Under the pieces are notes generated by a model. It did not search any database, was not told the DNA's origin, and saw only the letters and a list, made by a program, of their open reading frames with translations. Position numbers and translations under genes: made by a program. Below, in pieces: positions 6,606 to 15,269 of a stretch of DNA of 28,739 nt; the stretch's first letter is position 1, and each line of letters starts with the position of its first letter. The stretch comes from an uncultured Clostridia bacterium (GTDB lineage Bacteria > Bacillota > Clostridia > Saccharofermentanales > DTU023): positions 1 through 28,739 of the forward strand of contig CAMYEY010000007.1 of NCBI GenBank assembly GCA_947254895.1, given 5' to 3'.

Positions 6606-8429
6606 ATGATAAAGAGCGAAAAACTTTTTTCAAAAAATTCAAGGAAGGGTAAGAATTTGAAGATTTTCTTAATGACCCTTCTAGCTGCAGTACTGCTCTT
6701 AAACTTCCCGGAAAACGGGTTGCTTTCGAGAGCTATTTCAGAAACAGGAGGGGTGCTAAGAGACACACCTGCTACAAGTGGCGAACCAATGCTTGTCCGG
6801 TCTACACCTCAAGAAAAGGTTATTCGCTTCCACGCTAATGGCGGTGAATTTACAGATGGGACAAACATTCAGATCCAAGAGATCAACGAACAGGTTGGCT
6901 ACGACTATCCTCATTTCTACGGTATGAACCAGAAGATGAAAACAATAAAAGGGCGGATTTATCGTCCGGCTCCCGGCTATGAAGTCGATGAGGGGAGTGG
7001 CTTGGCCCGATCTGGTTTTGTCCTGGTTGGTTGGGCGACTACAGCTGACGGTACAGAGGATGTCAGCCGGGTACTGTGGAATCAAAAGATTACAGACACC
7101 ACCGATTTCTATGCCATTTGGCATCCTGTTTATGTCAATAACTTTTATGGCAACGGAGGTATTTGGCACTATAAATCTAGCCCCGATGCAACTGATGAAC
7201 AGCTCAATGACAAACTTTCTGGTGCCATTCCGGCGGGGCGTACCCAGCAAGCCTTTGCTGATGTCATGGATGCTAGCCAAGACGGTGCCTATAGTAGAGG
7301 TATTAATAGGCTTGCCCCTCCGAATGGAGCTGTGAAATTCAAGGGCTGGTATACCTCAGCTGACGAGATAAGCCCTGCCTATGATTTTACCGTGCCAACA
7401 ACGGAGCCTCGCAATGCATACGCACACTGGACAGCCGGTCTTCGTATAGATGTACTGGGGGCAGACGACAGAAATACAGTTGACTATACTGTTGAAGTGA
7501 CTAATGCTAAGGACCAGTCCCCCCTGACCGGTGGTTTTACAGGCAGTGCGGCAGGTAAGCCAAATGTTCAATGGCAGTCTGAGAGCCATGATCTTTACAT
7601 GGGTGATGAACTTACCATTAAATTCACTAAATTGCCGGTGGGTAAGAAAGCTGAGATTATCTCTGTTCCAAGCTTGGAACAGATCGCCTCGGTGAAACCG
7701 GTGGCCGGGCAAGCCAATAGCTTTACAGTAAGCATGAGAACCATGCCGCACAAATCTAATCAAGAGGCCTACTACGCTCGTTTCCGCTTGGTACCGGAAA
7801 CTTACAAAGTCAACTTTGTAGCCGGCCAAAATGGAACAGTCGCTGCTCAGGATGTCCTATCAGTCGAATATCAGCAGACACTTGCCCAAGTACCGGCTGT
7901 AACGGCTAAGACGGGTTATAAGTTTGCCGGTTGGCAGAAGGATGGTGCTACGGGTAAACTCTACACCAACGCAGAAGTGCAGGCACTTCCAATCACAGCG
8001 GATACAGTCTTTACGGCTACATTCGTTAAGGATATTTGCCAGATCCGTTATGATGCTAACGGCGGAAGGTTTGCTGACAATACAGCGAAACGGGTCGTAG
8101 AAGTCCAAGTAGGGACGACAATCTCCATTATGGATGCACCCACCCGAAAAGGCTATAAGTTCCTGTATTGGAAGGGCAGCCGCTACAACCCCGGTGATAA
8201 CTATCAGGTTCAAGGAGATCATCTCTTTACTGCCATCTGGGAGAAGGTAAAGCAGCCTGAGATTACAGCTGCTACAGGCAAAAATGGTTCCGCCGGGACG
8301 ACTACATCTCAGACCAAGAGAACCCTGCCCAAAACGGGAGAAACTCCGACCATTACTCTAACAGCCACATTTGCCGGTGCTGCTGTTCTCCTGACCTTAT
8401 GGAAAAAGAGAAGAGTAGAACAGGATTAG
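6606..8429 (+). CDS. LPXTG-anchored surface protein with InlB-type (Listeria-Bacteroides) repeats
   Basis: The 607-residue product is secreted and sortase-anchored. Residues 1-45 form a long signal peptide (charged start, hydrophobic FLMTLLAAVLLL). The C-terminus has LPKTG (574-578), a hydrophobic helix and the charged tail KKRR. Between them lie InlB B-type repeats, marked by FxANGG/YDANGG starts and GW...F.A.W endings. Two diverged copies fall at about 72-172 and 177-285, and two more at about 400-477 and 478-546, the last starting IRYDANGG and ending LFTAIWE. A non-repeat domain fills about 286-399. A Thr/Ser/Gly linker precedes the anchor. The ATG follows AAAGGAGT; an in-frame GTG at 6582 is less likely. 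Such proteins commonly act in adhesion, but no ligand can be inferred. Confidence 0.92.
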   Translation: MIKSEKLFSKNSRKGKNLKIFLMTLLAAVLLLNFPENGLLSRAISETGGVLRDTPATSGEPMLVRSTPQEKVIRFHANGGEFTDGTNIQIQEINEQVGYDYPHFYGMNQKMKTIKGRIYRPAPGYEVDEGSGLARSGFVLVGWATTADGTEDVSRVLWNQKITDTTDFYAIWHPVYVNNFYGNGGIWHYKSSPDATDEQLNDKLSGAIPAGRTQQAFADVMDASQDGAYSRGINRLAPPNGAVKFKGWYTSADEISPAYDFTVPTTEPRNAYAHWTAGLRIDVLGADDRNTVDYTVEVTNAKDQSPLTGGFTGSAAGKPNVQWQSESHDLYMGDELTIKFTKLPVGKKAEIISVPSLEQIASVKPVAGQANSFTVSMRTMPHKSNQEAYYARFRLVPETYKVNFVAGQNGTVAAQDVLSVEYQQTLAQVPAVTAKTGYKFAGWQKDGATGKLYTNAEVQALPITADTVFTATFVKDICQIRYDANGGRFADNTAKRVVEVQVGTTISIMDAPTRKGYKFLYWKGSRYNPGDNYQVQGDHLFTAIWEKVKQPEITAATGKNGSAGTTTSQTKRTLPKTGETPTITLTATFAGAAVLLTLWKKRRVEQD

Positions 8430-8454
8430 AAATAATACATGACTTAACAAACAG

Positions 8455-8486
8455 GGGGTCGTCTTTATGAGACGGCTCCTTTTTGT
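8455..8486 (+). terminator. Terminator after the surface-protein gene
   Basis: GGGGTCGTCT (8455-8464) pairs with AGACGGCTCC (8470-8479) around TTATG, with two G-T pairs, followed by TTTTTTG. Confidence 0.88.
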
Positions 8487-8558
8487 TTCAATTTATGGTG
8501 CAAGTCATCAACTTAAAAAGCTCTTAAGATAAACTGAGCCAAAATAGCAAGCATGTTG

Positions 8559-8564
8559 TATAAT
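8559..8564 (+). promoter_or_regulatory. -10 element upstream of hisS
   Basis: A perfect TATAAT lies 41 bases before the hisS start. The best upstream hexamer, CTGAGC (8534-8539, spacer 19), is a poor -35. The leader would be only about 35 bases, too short for a T-box. Confidence 0.5.
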
Positions 8565-8605
8565 GGCCTTTGATCATTTACGTAAGGAAGATTGGAGGAC
8601 CAGTC

Positions 8606-9856
8606 ATGAAAATACAAGCACCCAAGGGTACCTATGATATTTTGCCGGGGGCAACGCCGGCCTGGCGGATGCTGGAGAAAAAATTTCACGAGGTCTGTCG
8701 TAGCTTTAACTTTCAAGAAATTAGACTCCCAACCTTTGAACAAACCGAGCTTTTTCAAAGAGGAGTTGGAGATTCAAGCGATATCGTACAAAAGGAAATG
8801 TACACTTTTATAGATAAAGGTGGTCGGAGTATGACACTGAGACCTGAAGCTACAGCCGGTGTCGTGAGAGCTTTTCTTGAGCACGGCCTGGGTTCGGAAC
8901 CGTCACCACAGAAGCTTTACTATATTATGAATAATTTCCGTTACGAAAAAATGGGGAAGGGACGTAACCGGGAATTTCACCAGATGGGGTGTGAGCTCTT
9001 TTCTTCCGCAGAAGCCGATGCGGATGCCGAGTTGATCAGTTTGCTTAATATCTTTTTTAAACAACTTGGTCTTCATGATATCAAGTTAAAGTTGAATAGC
9101 ATTGGTTGTGCAAAATGTCGACCGGATTACTTTACAGTTCTAAAGGATTATTTTAAAGATAAGTTGGGCTGTCTCTGCCAAAATTGTCAGGATCGTTTTG
9201 ACCGCAACCCTTTTAGAATCCTTGATTGTAAGGAAGATTGCGAACTGGATATCATTAAAGAAGCCCCTTTACAAAAAGATTATTTATGTCCTGATTGTCA
9301 AGAACATTTCAACCGCTTGCAGCAGGCACTGGATAACTTAGGTATCAGTTATGAGGTGGATGGCCATATCGTAAGAGGACTTGACTACTATACCAGGACA
9401 GTTTTTGAATTTGTCTCTGAAAATATTGGTAGCCAAGGCACTATTTGTGGCGGCGGTCGCTATGATGGTTTGGTAGAGGAGCTGGGTGGACAGAAGACCC
9501 CGGCTGTGGGTTTTGCCTTAGGGGTAGAGAGACTCCTGCTTGAACTGGAGAGTCAAGAAATAAGCCTAGCACAGAGGACAGGCCCTGACCTTTATATTTT
9601 GGCCTTTTCTGAGACTGCAGACCGGGCTGAAAAAGTGGCTTATGACTTGCGATCAAAAGGTTTTTGTGTAGAATATGATCTGATGAAACGCAGCTTTAAG
9701 GCTCAGATGAAATATGCTAATAGGGTTGAGGCTAAGTACCTCCTGGTTTTGGGCCAAGATGAACTGGTTAGTGGACAATTGAGACTTAAAAACATGGCTG
9801 ACGGTAGTGAACAAATAGTTGATTTAGAAAAACTTGGAACTAAGATTGTGGTCTAA
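8606..9856 (+). CDS. hisS: Histidyl-tRNA synthetase
   Basis: HisRS charges tRNA-His with histidine. The 416-residue product has the usual length. Class II motifs appear in order: the N-terminal QAPKGTYDILPG, motif 1 around FQEIRLPTFEQTELF, motif 2 in LYYIMNNFRYEKMGKGRNREFHQ, and the His-specific blocks GLDYYTRTVFEF and CGGGRYDGLVEELGG. Motif 3 is AVGFALGVERLLL, and an anticodon-binding domain closes the protein. The ATG at 8606 follows GGAGGA at a normal distance; an upstream in-frame start at 8570 lies next to the -10 element and is unlikely. It starts the series hisS-aspS-lepB-lepA. The hisS-aspS pairing is common in Firmicutes. Confidence 0.97.
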   Translation: MKIQAPKGTYDILPGATPAWRMLEKKFHEVCRSFNFQEIRLPTFEQTELFQRGVGDSSDIVQKEMYTFIDKGGRSMTLRPEATAGVVRAFLEHGLGSEPSPQKLYYIMNNFRYEKMGKGRNREFHQMGCELFSSAEADADAELISLLNIFFKQLGLHDIKLKLNSIGCAKCRPDYFTVLKDYFKDKLGCLCQNCQDRFDRNPFRILDCKEDCELDIIKEAPLQKDYLCPDCQEHFNRLQQALDNLGISYEVDGHIVRGLDYYTRTVFEFVSENIGSQGTICGGGRYDGLVEELGGQKTPAVGFALGVERLLLELESQEISLAQRTGPDLYILAFSETADRAEKVAYDLRSKGFCVEYDLMKRSFKAQMKYANRVEAKYLLVLGQDELVSGQLRLKNMADGSEQIVDLEKLGTKIVV

Positions 9857-9957
9857 ACTTGAAGCTGCTTTGTCGATGTCAAATCGGTTGCTTTATGTCG
9901 TGATGAAGTTGTGACTACAACAAATATGAAAGAATTTTAGGATAGGGGTAATAGAGG

Positions 9958-11733
9958 ATGAATACAATAGAAGGCATGAAAAGGACTTGTAGGGTGGCAG
10001 AATTTAATCAAGATATGTCTGGGTCAGAAATCACCCTGATGGGGTGGTGCCACCGCCAAAGAGATATCGGTAACTTGGTTTTTATAACCTTGAGGGATCG
10101 TTCTGGTGAAATCCAACTGGTTGTAGATGACTCTAGCCCCGCAGAATGTCTCAGTTTAGCTCGTCAAGTGCGTAGTGAATATGTCCTGGCTTGTAAAGGT
10201 ATCCTCCGTAAAAGAAAAGACCCCAACCCCAAGATGGAAACCGGTGACTGGGAAGTTCATGTAACAGAGCTCAGGATCTTATCTCAGGCTAAAACCCCGC
10301 CTTTTTACATTGAAGAAAACATTGATACCAGTGAGGCTCTACGCCTAGAATACCGCTATCTGGACCTCCGTCGGCCTGACCTGCAGAGAAATCTGATTAA
10401 GCGTCACCAACTGACCAAATGGACCCGCGATTTCTTTGATGAACACGGTTTTCTGGAGATAGAAACCCCCATGTTGATCAAAAGTACCCCAGAGGGGGCT
10501 AGAGATTACCTGGTCCCGTCCAGGGTGTTTCCCGGTAAATTCTTTGCCTTGCCCCAATCCCCACAGCTGTTTAAGCAGCTGCTCATGTTGGCTGGCTATG
10601 ACCGCTATATGCAGGTCGCTCGCTGCTTTAGGGATGAGGACTTGAGGGCAGACCGTCAACCTGAATTTACCCAGATCGACCTTGAGATGTCTTTTATTGA
10701 AGCTGAAGACATTATGAAGTTAATTGAGGACTACTTGGTCATGATCATGGATAAGGCTGAGGGTTATAAACTTGATTTGCCTATCAAACGCCTAACCTAT
10801 AAGGAGGCTCTGCGCCGTTATGGTCTGGATAATCCGGATACCCGCTATGGTATGGAACTGCAAGATATATCAGACTTAGCTGCTCAACTTGACTTTAAGC
10901 CCTTTGAAGAGGCTTTAGCCGCAGAAGGTTCTGTTCAGCTGATTGTTGTCCCGGACGGGAACCGAATGACAAGGCGGGAAATCGACAGTTTGACTGACTA
11001 TGTGCGTGACTACAGGGCAAAGGGTCTTGCCTGGCTGGCTTTGGGAGAGAAGACCAGGGGATCTTTCCTTAAATTTGTTGATGAAGCCTGGCTTGCTGAG
11101 TTGACTAAACAGACCGGTGCCAAAGAGGGGGATCTTATTTTGATCATCGCCGATAAAAATAAGGTTGTTTACGATTCCTTGGGCCACCTTAGAGAAGAAG
11201 TAGCAAGACGGCTTGATATGATCGATGACTCTCTCTGGAGCTTTGTTTGGATTACAGAATTTCCCATGTTTGAGTATGATGAAGAGGCTGGTCGCTATGT
11301 AGCTGTTCACCATCCATTTACAGCTCCTATGGACCAAGATCTCGAACTCTTAACAACTGACCCTGGTAAGTGCCGAGCCAAGGCCTATGACATTGTTTTG
11401 AATGGTAATGAGATTGGTGGTGGCTCCATCAGAATCCATGACCAGGCCCTGCAAAAACAAATTTTTAGTTTGTTAGGTATGGAGCAAGAAGAGAGTGAAA
11501 AACGCTTTGGCTTCCTTCTTAAGGCCTTTTCTTATGGCGTGCCGCCTCATGGTGGTTTGGCCTTTGGTCTTGACCGTCTGGTTATGTTATTGACCAAATC
11601 AAGCAGCATCAGGGATGTTATTGCCTTCCCCAAAGTACAAAACTCGTCTGATCTTATGACCGAGGCACCTACTGATGTAGACCTCGGACAACTAAAAGAT
11701 TTAGGCCTTAGTATAGGTGAGGACAAGGCTTAG
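9958..11733 (+). CDS. aspS: Aspartyl-tRNA synthetase
   Basis: AspRS charges tRNA-Asp with aspartate. The 591 residues match the long bacterial type: an N-terminal OB-fold anticodon domain (about 10-115, with GWCHRQRDIGNLVFITLRDR), a class II catalytic core, and the bacterial GAD insertion in the middle (about 290-430). Motif 2 is CFRDEDLRADRQPEFTQIDLE, and motif 3 is GLAFGLDRLVMLL near the end. A GGGSIRIHD block lies before it. The start codon is uncertain: ATG 9958 has AGGGG about nine bases upstream, while the family usually starts near MKRT, at ATG 9976. The 101-base gap after hisS contains only a small GTTGT/ACAAC hairpin and no T-box. Whether it also charges tRNA-Asn cannot be told. Confidence 0.97.
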   Translation: MNTIEGMKRTCRVAEFNQDMSGSEITLMGWCHRQRDIGNLVFITLRDRSGEIQLVVDDSSPAECLSLARQVRSEYVLACKGILRKRKDPNPKMETGDWEVHVTELRILSQAKTPPFYIEENIDTSEALRLEYRYLDLRRPDLQRNLIKRHQLTKWTRDFFDEHGFLEIETPMLIKSTPEGARDYLVPSRVFPGKFFALPQSPQLFKQLLMLAGYDRYMQVARCFRDEDLRADRQPEFTQIDLEMSFIEAEDIMKLIEDYLVMIMDKAEGYKLDLPIKRLTYKEALRRYGLDNPDTRYGMELQDISDLAAQLDFKPFEEALAAEGSVQLIVVPDGNRMTRREIDSLTDYVRDYRAKGLAWLALGEKTRGSFLKFVDEAWLAELTKQTGAKEGDLILIIADKNKVVYDSLGHLREEVARRLDMIDDSLWSFVWITEFPMFEYDEEAGRYVAVHHPFTAPMDQDLELLTTDPGKCRAKAYDIVLNGNEIGGGSIRIHDQALQKQIFSLLGMEQEESEKRFGFLLKAFSYGVPPHGGLAFGLDRLVMLLTKSSSIRDVIAFPKVQNSSDLMTEAPTDVDLGQLKDLGLSIGEDKA

Positions 11734-11751
11734 GCTTGGTTAGGAGAAAAA

Positions 11752-12363
11752 ATGGGGGATAGGACATATAATTTATCGAACCAAGAAGACCGCCGGGTAA
11801 GCTCACCGGGTGGGGCAGGACAAAGAAAACGTGATAAGCTCCTGGTATTTTTGGATTGGCTCAGATCATTCCTGATCGTCATGTTACTGGGGATTTTGAT
11901 CACTGTTTTTGTTGTCCAAAGGTCCATCATCCAAGGACCTTCCATGGAACCAACCCTTAATGATGGTGATCAGATCTTTATCGAAAAAGTTAGTAAGCAC
12001 TTTTCAATCAATAGGGGAGATATTGTAACCATAGATCACACTGATCCCAGCAATCCGGAAATCCTCCTAATCAAAAGAATTATTGGTCTACCTGGAGAAT
12101 TGGTCGAGATCAAAGAGGGGGCCGTTTATATTAATGGCGAAAAACTTCAAGAGGACTATTTACCACAAAATCTTGAAACCCTTGTTGATCCCAGTTTAGA
12201 CTTTGAAAAGCTTAAGCTGACTGAAGACCAGTATTTTGTCCTTGGAGACAACCGACCGGTTAGTAAGGATAGCAGAAGAATCGGTCCTGTTAGAGAAGAA
12301 CAGATTATCGGTAAGCTGCTCTTTAAGTTCTATCCTTTCAATGAAATTGGCATACCAAAGTAG
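11752..12363 (+). CDS. lepB: Type I signal peptidase
   Basis: LepB removes signal peptides from secreted proteins at the outer face of the membrane. The 203-residue product has a charged cytoplasmic N-terminus, a single membrane helix at about 37-56, and the catalytic domain outside. The serine-lysine pair is visible: S64 in QGPSMEPTL and K108 in LLIKRIIGLPGE. The later family box GDNRPVSKDSRRIGPV is intact. Length and one-helix layout fit Gram-positive SipS-type enzymes. The ATG follows AGGAG closely and lies 18 bases after aspS, so the two genes are almost certainly co-transcribed. A likely client in this window is the LPXTG surface protein. Confidence 0.96.
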   Translation: MGDRTYNLSNQEDRRVSSPGGAGQRKRDKLLVFLDWLRSFLIVMLLGILITVFVVQRSIIQGPSMEPTLNDGDQIFIEKVSKHFSINRGDIVTIDHTDPSNPEILLIKRIIGLPGELVEIKEGAVYINGEKLQEDYLPQNLETLVDPSLDFEKLKLTEDQYFVLGDNRPVSKDSRRIGPVREEQIIGKLLFKFYPFNEIGIPK

Positions 12364-12427
12364 GCCCTATATACTACAAGGGTGAAGCAAATTAGAAGAA
12401 ATCTACGTTAGAGAAAATGGAGTATAA

Positions 12428-14239
12428 ATGACGCCGATTAAGCAAGACCATATCAGAAATTTTTGTATTATCGCCCACATTGACCATGGTAAATCGACCC
12501 TCGCCGACTGCCTGATTGCTGAAACAGGTGCTTTAACCGAGCGGGAGATGCGGGCCCAGGTCTTAGACAATATGGAACTGGAGCAAGAGCGGGGAATAAC
12601 GATTAAAGCCCAGGCCATTCGTATGCAGTATAAGCACACTGACGGCCAAGACTATATCCTTAATTTGATTGATACTCCAGGACACGTTGACTTTAATTAC
12701 GAGGTATCCAGAACTTTGGCTGCCTGTGATGGTGCTATTTTGGTAGTGGATGCTGCTCAGGGCATTGAGGCCCAAACTTTAGCAAATGTTTACCTAGCTA
12801 TTGAGGCTAATCTGGAAATTATTCCGGTGATCAATAAGATTGACCTACCCTCAGCTAGACCGGATGAAGTAGTCCATGAGATTGAGGAAGTTATCGGAAT
12901 TGAAGCTGAGGACGCTCCCCAGATTTCAGCTAAAAATCACATCAACATACCGGCGGTCCTAGAACAAATTGTTGAAAAACTACCTCCGCCACAAGGTGAT
13001 CCTGAAGCCCCTCTTAAAGCCTTAATTTTTGACTCTGAGTACGATAGCTATAAAGGGGTCATCTCCCATATTAATGTTAAGCAGGGGAAAGTTAAGGTGG
13101 GTGATAGGATCCTATTCATGCACAGCAAGAAAGAGTTTGAAGTGACCGAGTTGGGGTATTTTAGAGCTGATTCAGTCACTCAACGGAAGGAGCTTACGAC
13201 AGGAGATGTCGGTTACCTCGTTGCTTCGATAAAAAATGTCCAGGATACCAGGGTGGGTGATACGATCACCCTGGCTGAGAGACCTGCTACAGAACCTCTG
13301 CCTGGCTATAAACCGGTCCAGCAAATGGTTTTTTGTGGTATTTACCCGGTGGATGGGGCAGACTACAACAACTTACGAGAAGCCTTGGAAAAGGTTCAGT
13401 TAAATGATGCAGCCTTATCCTTTGAGCCGGAAACCTCGGCAGCCCTGGGTTTCGGTTTTCGTTGCGGCTTTTTAGGCCTTCTTCACTACGAAATTATTCA
13501 GGAGAGAATCGAGCGAGAATTTGAGCTTCAGATCATTTCAACTGCTCCATCGGTTGTCTACCATATTCATCTGACGGACGGGACTGAGCTCAAACTGGAT
13601 AACCCGAGCAATATGCCTAAGCCTGACAGTATAGAGTGTATTGAAGAACCTATCGTTAACGTATCTATCGTTGTCCCTGATACCTATATCGGTAATATAA
13701 TGGATCTTTGTCAGGAGAGACGAGGTACCTTTATTAATATGGAGTACCTTGAAATGACTCGGGTAAATCTCCATTATGAAATGCCGCTAAATGAAATCAT
13801 TTATGATTTTTTTGATGCCCTTAAATCACGGAGCAGGGGCTATGCCTCGCTCGACTATGAACTTAAGGGTTACCGTGAATCTGATCTGGTTAAGCTTGAT
13901 ATCTTGCTTAATGGTGATATGGTGGATGCCTTGTCCTTTATTATTCACAGGTCATCGGCCTATGCCAGGGGACGTAAAATGGCTGAGAAATTAAAGGAAA
14001 ACATCCCTCGGCAACAGTTTGAAATTCCTGTGCAAGCAGCCATAGGAGGAAAGGTTATTGCGAGAGAAACCATCAGGGCTTATCGCAAGGATGTTACAGC
14101 CAAATGCTATGGTGGCGATATTTCTCGAAAAAGAAAATTGCTCGAAAAGCAAAAGGAAGGGAAGAAGAGGATGCGCCAGGTTGGCAGTGTAGAAATTCCT
14201 CAAGAAGCTTTTATGAGTGTTCTTAAGCTGGATGAATAG
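12428..14239 (+). CDS. lepA: Translation elongation factor 4 (LepA)
   Basis: LepA is a ribosome-binding GTPase related to EF-G that affects translation under stress and ribosome assembly. The 603 residues are of normal length. GTPase motifs are intact: G1 AHIDHGKST, G2 around ERGITIKAQ, G3 DTPGHVDF, and G4 NKIDLP. Domain II, the EF-G-like domains III and V, and the LepA-specific C-terminal domain with YGGDISRKRKLLEKQKEGKK follow. The ATG has a modest TGGAG upstream. The gap to lepB is 64 bases without a terminator. The gene order lepB then lepA is the reverse of the enterobacterial lepA-lepB pair. Confidence 0.98.
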   Translation: MTPIKQDHIRNFCIIAHIDHGKSTLADCLIAETGALTEREMRAQVLDNMELEQERGITIKAQAIRMQYKHTDGQDYILNLIDTPGHVDFNYEVSRTLAACDGAILVVDAAQGIEAQTLANVYLAIEANLEIIPVINKIDLPSARPDEVVHEIEEVIGIEAEDAPQISAKNHINIPAVLEQIVEKLPPPQGDPEAPLKALIFDSEYDSYKGVISHINVKQGKVKVGDRILFMHSKKEFEVTELGYFRADSVTQRKELTTGDVGYLVASIKNVQDTRVGDTITLAERPATEPLPGYKPVQQMVFCGIYPVDGADYNNLREALEKVQLNDAALSFEPETSAALGFGFRCGFLGLLHYEIIQERIEREFELQIISTAPSVVYHIHLTDGTELKLDNPSNMPKPDSIECIEEPIVNVSIVVPDTYIGNIMDLCQERRGTFINMEYLEMTRVNLHYEMPLNEIIYDFFDALKSRSRGYASLDYELKGYRESDLVKLDILLNGDMVDALSFIIHRSSAYARGRKMAEKLKENIPRQQFEIPVQAAIGGKVIARETIRAYRKDVTAKCYGGDISRKRKLLEKQKEGKKRMRQVGSVEIPQEAFMSVLKLDE

Positions 14240-14257
14240 TGATGGTGCGGGGTTGAC

Positions 14258-14286
14258 TTTACTATTGCAGGCAAATTTAGTATAAT
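14258..14286 (+). promoter_or_regulatory. Promoter for tRNA-Leu
   Basis: TTTACT (14258-14263) and a perfect TATAAT (14281-14286) are separated by 17 bases, 32 bases before the tRNA. A better hexamer, TTGACT (14253-14258), overlaps it but would give a 22-base spacer. Confidence 0.75.
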
Positions 14287-14318
14287 CACCCTTGATTTTT
14301 TAACAGCTTTTGAAAGAT

Positions 14319-14401
14319 GCGGATGTGGTGAAACTGGCAGACACGCTGGATTTAGGTTCCAGTGCGAAAGCGTGCAGGTTCGAGTCCTGTCATCCGCACC
14401 A
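14319..14401 (+). tRNA. tRNA-Leu, anticodon UAG, CCA encoded
   Basis: The acceptor stem GCGGATG/CATCCGC is perfect, followed by discriminator A and an encoded CCA. The anticodon stem CTGGA/TCCAG encloses the loop TTTAGGT, giving anticodon TAG, which reads CUA. A long variable arm (TGCGAAAGCGT) marks a class II tRNA. No terminator is seen downstream, and a Crp/Fnr gene starts 38 bases later. Confidence 0.97.
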
Positions 14402-14439
14402 CTTTAGTCTTGTGTGTGTACCGTCTGGAAAGGAATTAA

Positions 14440-15180
14440 ATGAAAAAACTGTGTGATTTCTTAGCTATGACGGACTTGTTCGATGGACTAAATCATACGG
14501 TCTATAGCGATTATTGTGAAAACACTAATGTCCATCTCTTTTGGAAGGGCGAATTCATAGTCCGAGAAGGGGATACTCCCTATGGTGTGGGCATAGTCCT
14601 TGAAGGCCAGGTAGCCAAACAAAAATACTCACCCGATGGAGATTCTTCTACACTTGATCTTTTACAAGCGGGCGACACCTTTGGTGAAGACCTTGTTTTT
14701 GCTAAAGATAGTAGTTATAAATTCAACTTAGAGGCTGTTTCTGCAGTTAAGGTCGTCTATGTAAAAAGAGACGATATCTATGAGATGATTAACCGGTCTC
14801 CTCATATGTTGACAAATTTACTGGCCATTTTATCTAAACATATCAGTGATCAAAATAAGCGGATCTATACCTTATCGCAGCGGACACTCAGACAAAAGAT
14901 CTCAGCATATCTGCTGGATCTTCTGGAACAGGAACTAGCTGCTGAAAATAGGACTTTACAAGAATCATTGGAGATCGTTTCCACCCAAGCTGTTGAGTTA
15001 CCTGCTTCTAAGGAAGTTGTTTCACGTTTTTTAGCCATGCCCAGACCATCCTTTTCTCGCGAGCTCATTGCGATGGAGAAGGATGGGTTAATTAGAGTAT
15101 CAGGTAGGGTGATATGGCTGACAGATCTTCATGGCCTGGAAACAGGGGCCGTTAAAGCCGGTGACTCACAATCGGACTAG
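14440..15180 (+). CDS. Crp/Fnr-family transcriptional regulator
   Basis: This is a cytoplasmic sensor-regulator of 246 residues. An N-terminal cyclic-nucleotide-binding-type barrel (about 20-125) holds GEFIVREGDTPYGVGIVLEG and GDTFGEDLVF. A dimer helix follows, then a C-terminal winged helix (about 155-232) with LRQKISAYLLDLL and LPASKEVVSRFLAMPRPSFS. The Arg-Ser pair that binds cAMP in Crp is absent (the matching loop reads KDSSYKFN), and there is no FNR-type cysteine cluster, so the ligand is unknown. The ATG follows AAAGGA. The gene follows tRNA-Leu without a terminator and precedes fhs, which may be a target, but that is only inferred from position. Confidence 0.92.
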   Translation: MKKLCDFLAMTDLFDGLNHTVYSDYCENTNVHLFWKGEFIVREGDTPYGVGIVLEGQVAKQKYSPDGDSSTLDLLQAGDTFGEDLVFAKDSSYKFNLEAVSAVKVVYVKRDDIYEMINRSPHMLTNLLAILSKHISDQNKRIYTLSQRTLRQKISAYLLDLLEQELAAENRTLQESLEIVSTQAVELPASKEVVSRFLAMPRPSFSRELIAMEKDGLIRVSGRVIWLTDLHGLETGAVKAGDSQSD

Positions 15181-15190
15181 TCAAACAAGG

Positions 15191-15266
15191 CTGCTTAAGT
15201 GGTTAAGCAGTGTGTTGGTAATATCTACATGTGAATTTTAATAGGCAAATCTGCCTGGTGGGAGGC
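15191..15266 (+). promoter_or_regulatory. Hairpins in the fhs upstream region
   Basis: A perfect 8-base-pair hairpin, CTGCTTAA-GTGG-TTAAGCAG, lies at 15191-15210; it has only a weak T tract after it. A second one, AGGCA-AATC-TGCCT (15243-15256), sits just before the fhs ribosome binding site. Its right arm GCCT could instead pair with AGGC at 15263-15266, covering the GGGAGG site. Regulatory meaning is inferred. Confidence 0.35.
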
Positions 15267-15269
15267 TTT

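Noticed and set aside
6756..8222. Long antisense reading frames opposite the surface-protein gene (6756-7280, 7356-7829, 7860-8222)
   Set aside because: They lack ribosome binding sites and recognisable protein features, and lie entirely opposite a gene with clear domains, signal peptide and LPXTG anchor.
9908..9921. Small hairpin GTTGT-GACT-ACAAC between hisS and aspS
   Set aside because: Only five base pairs, with no T run and no clear regulatory placement.
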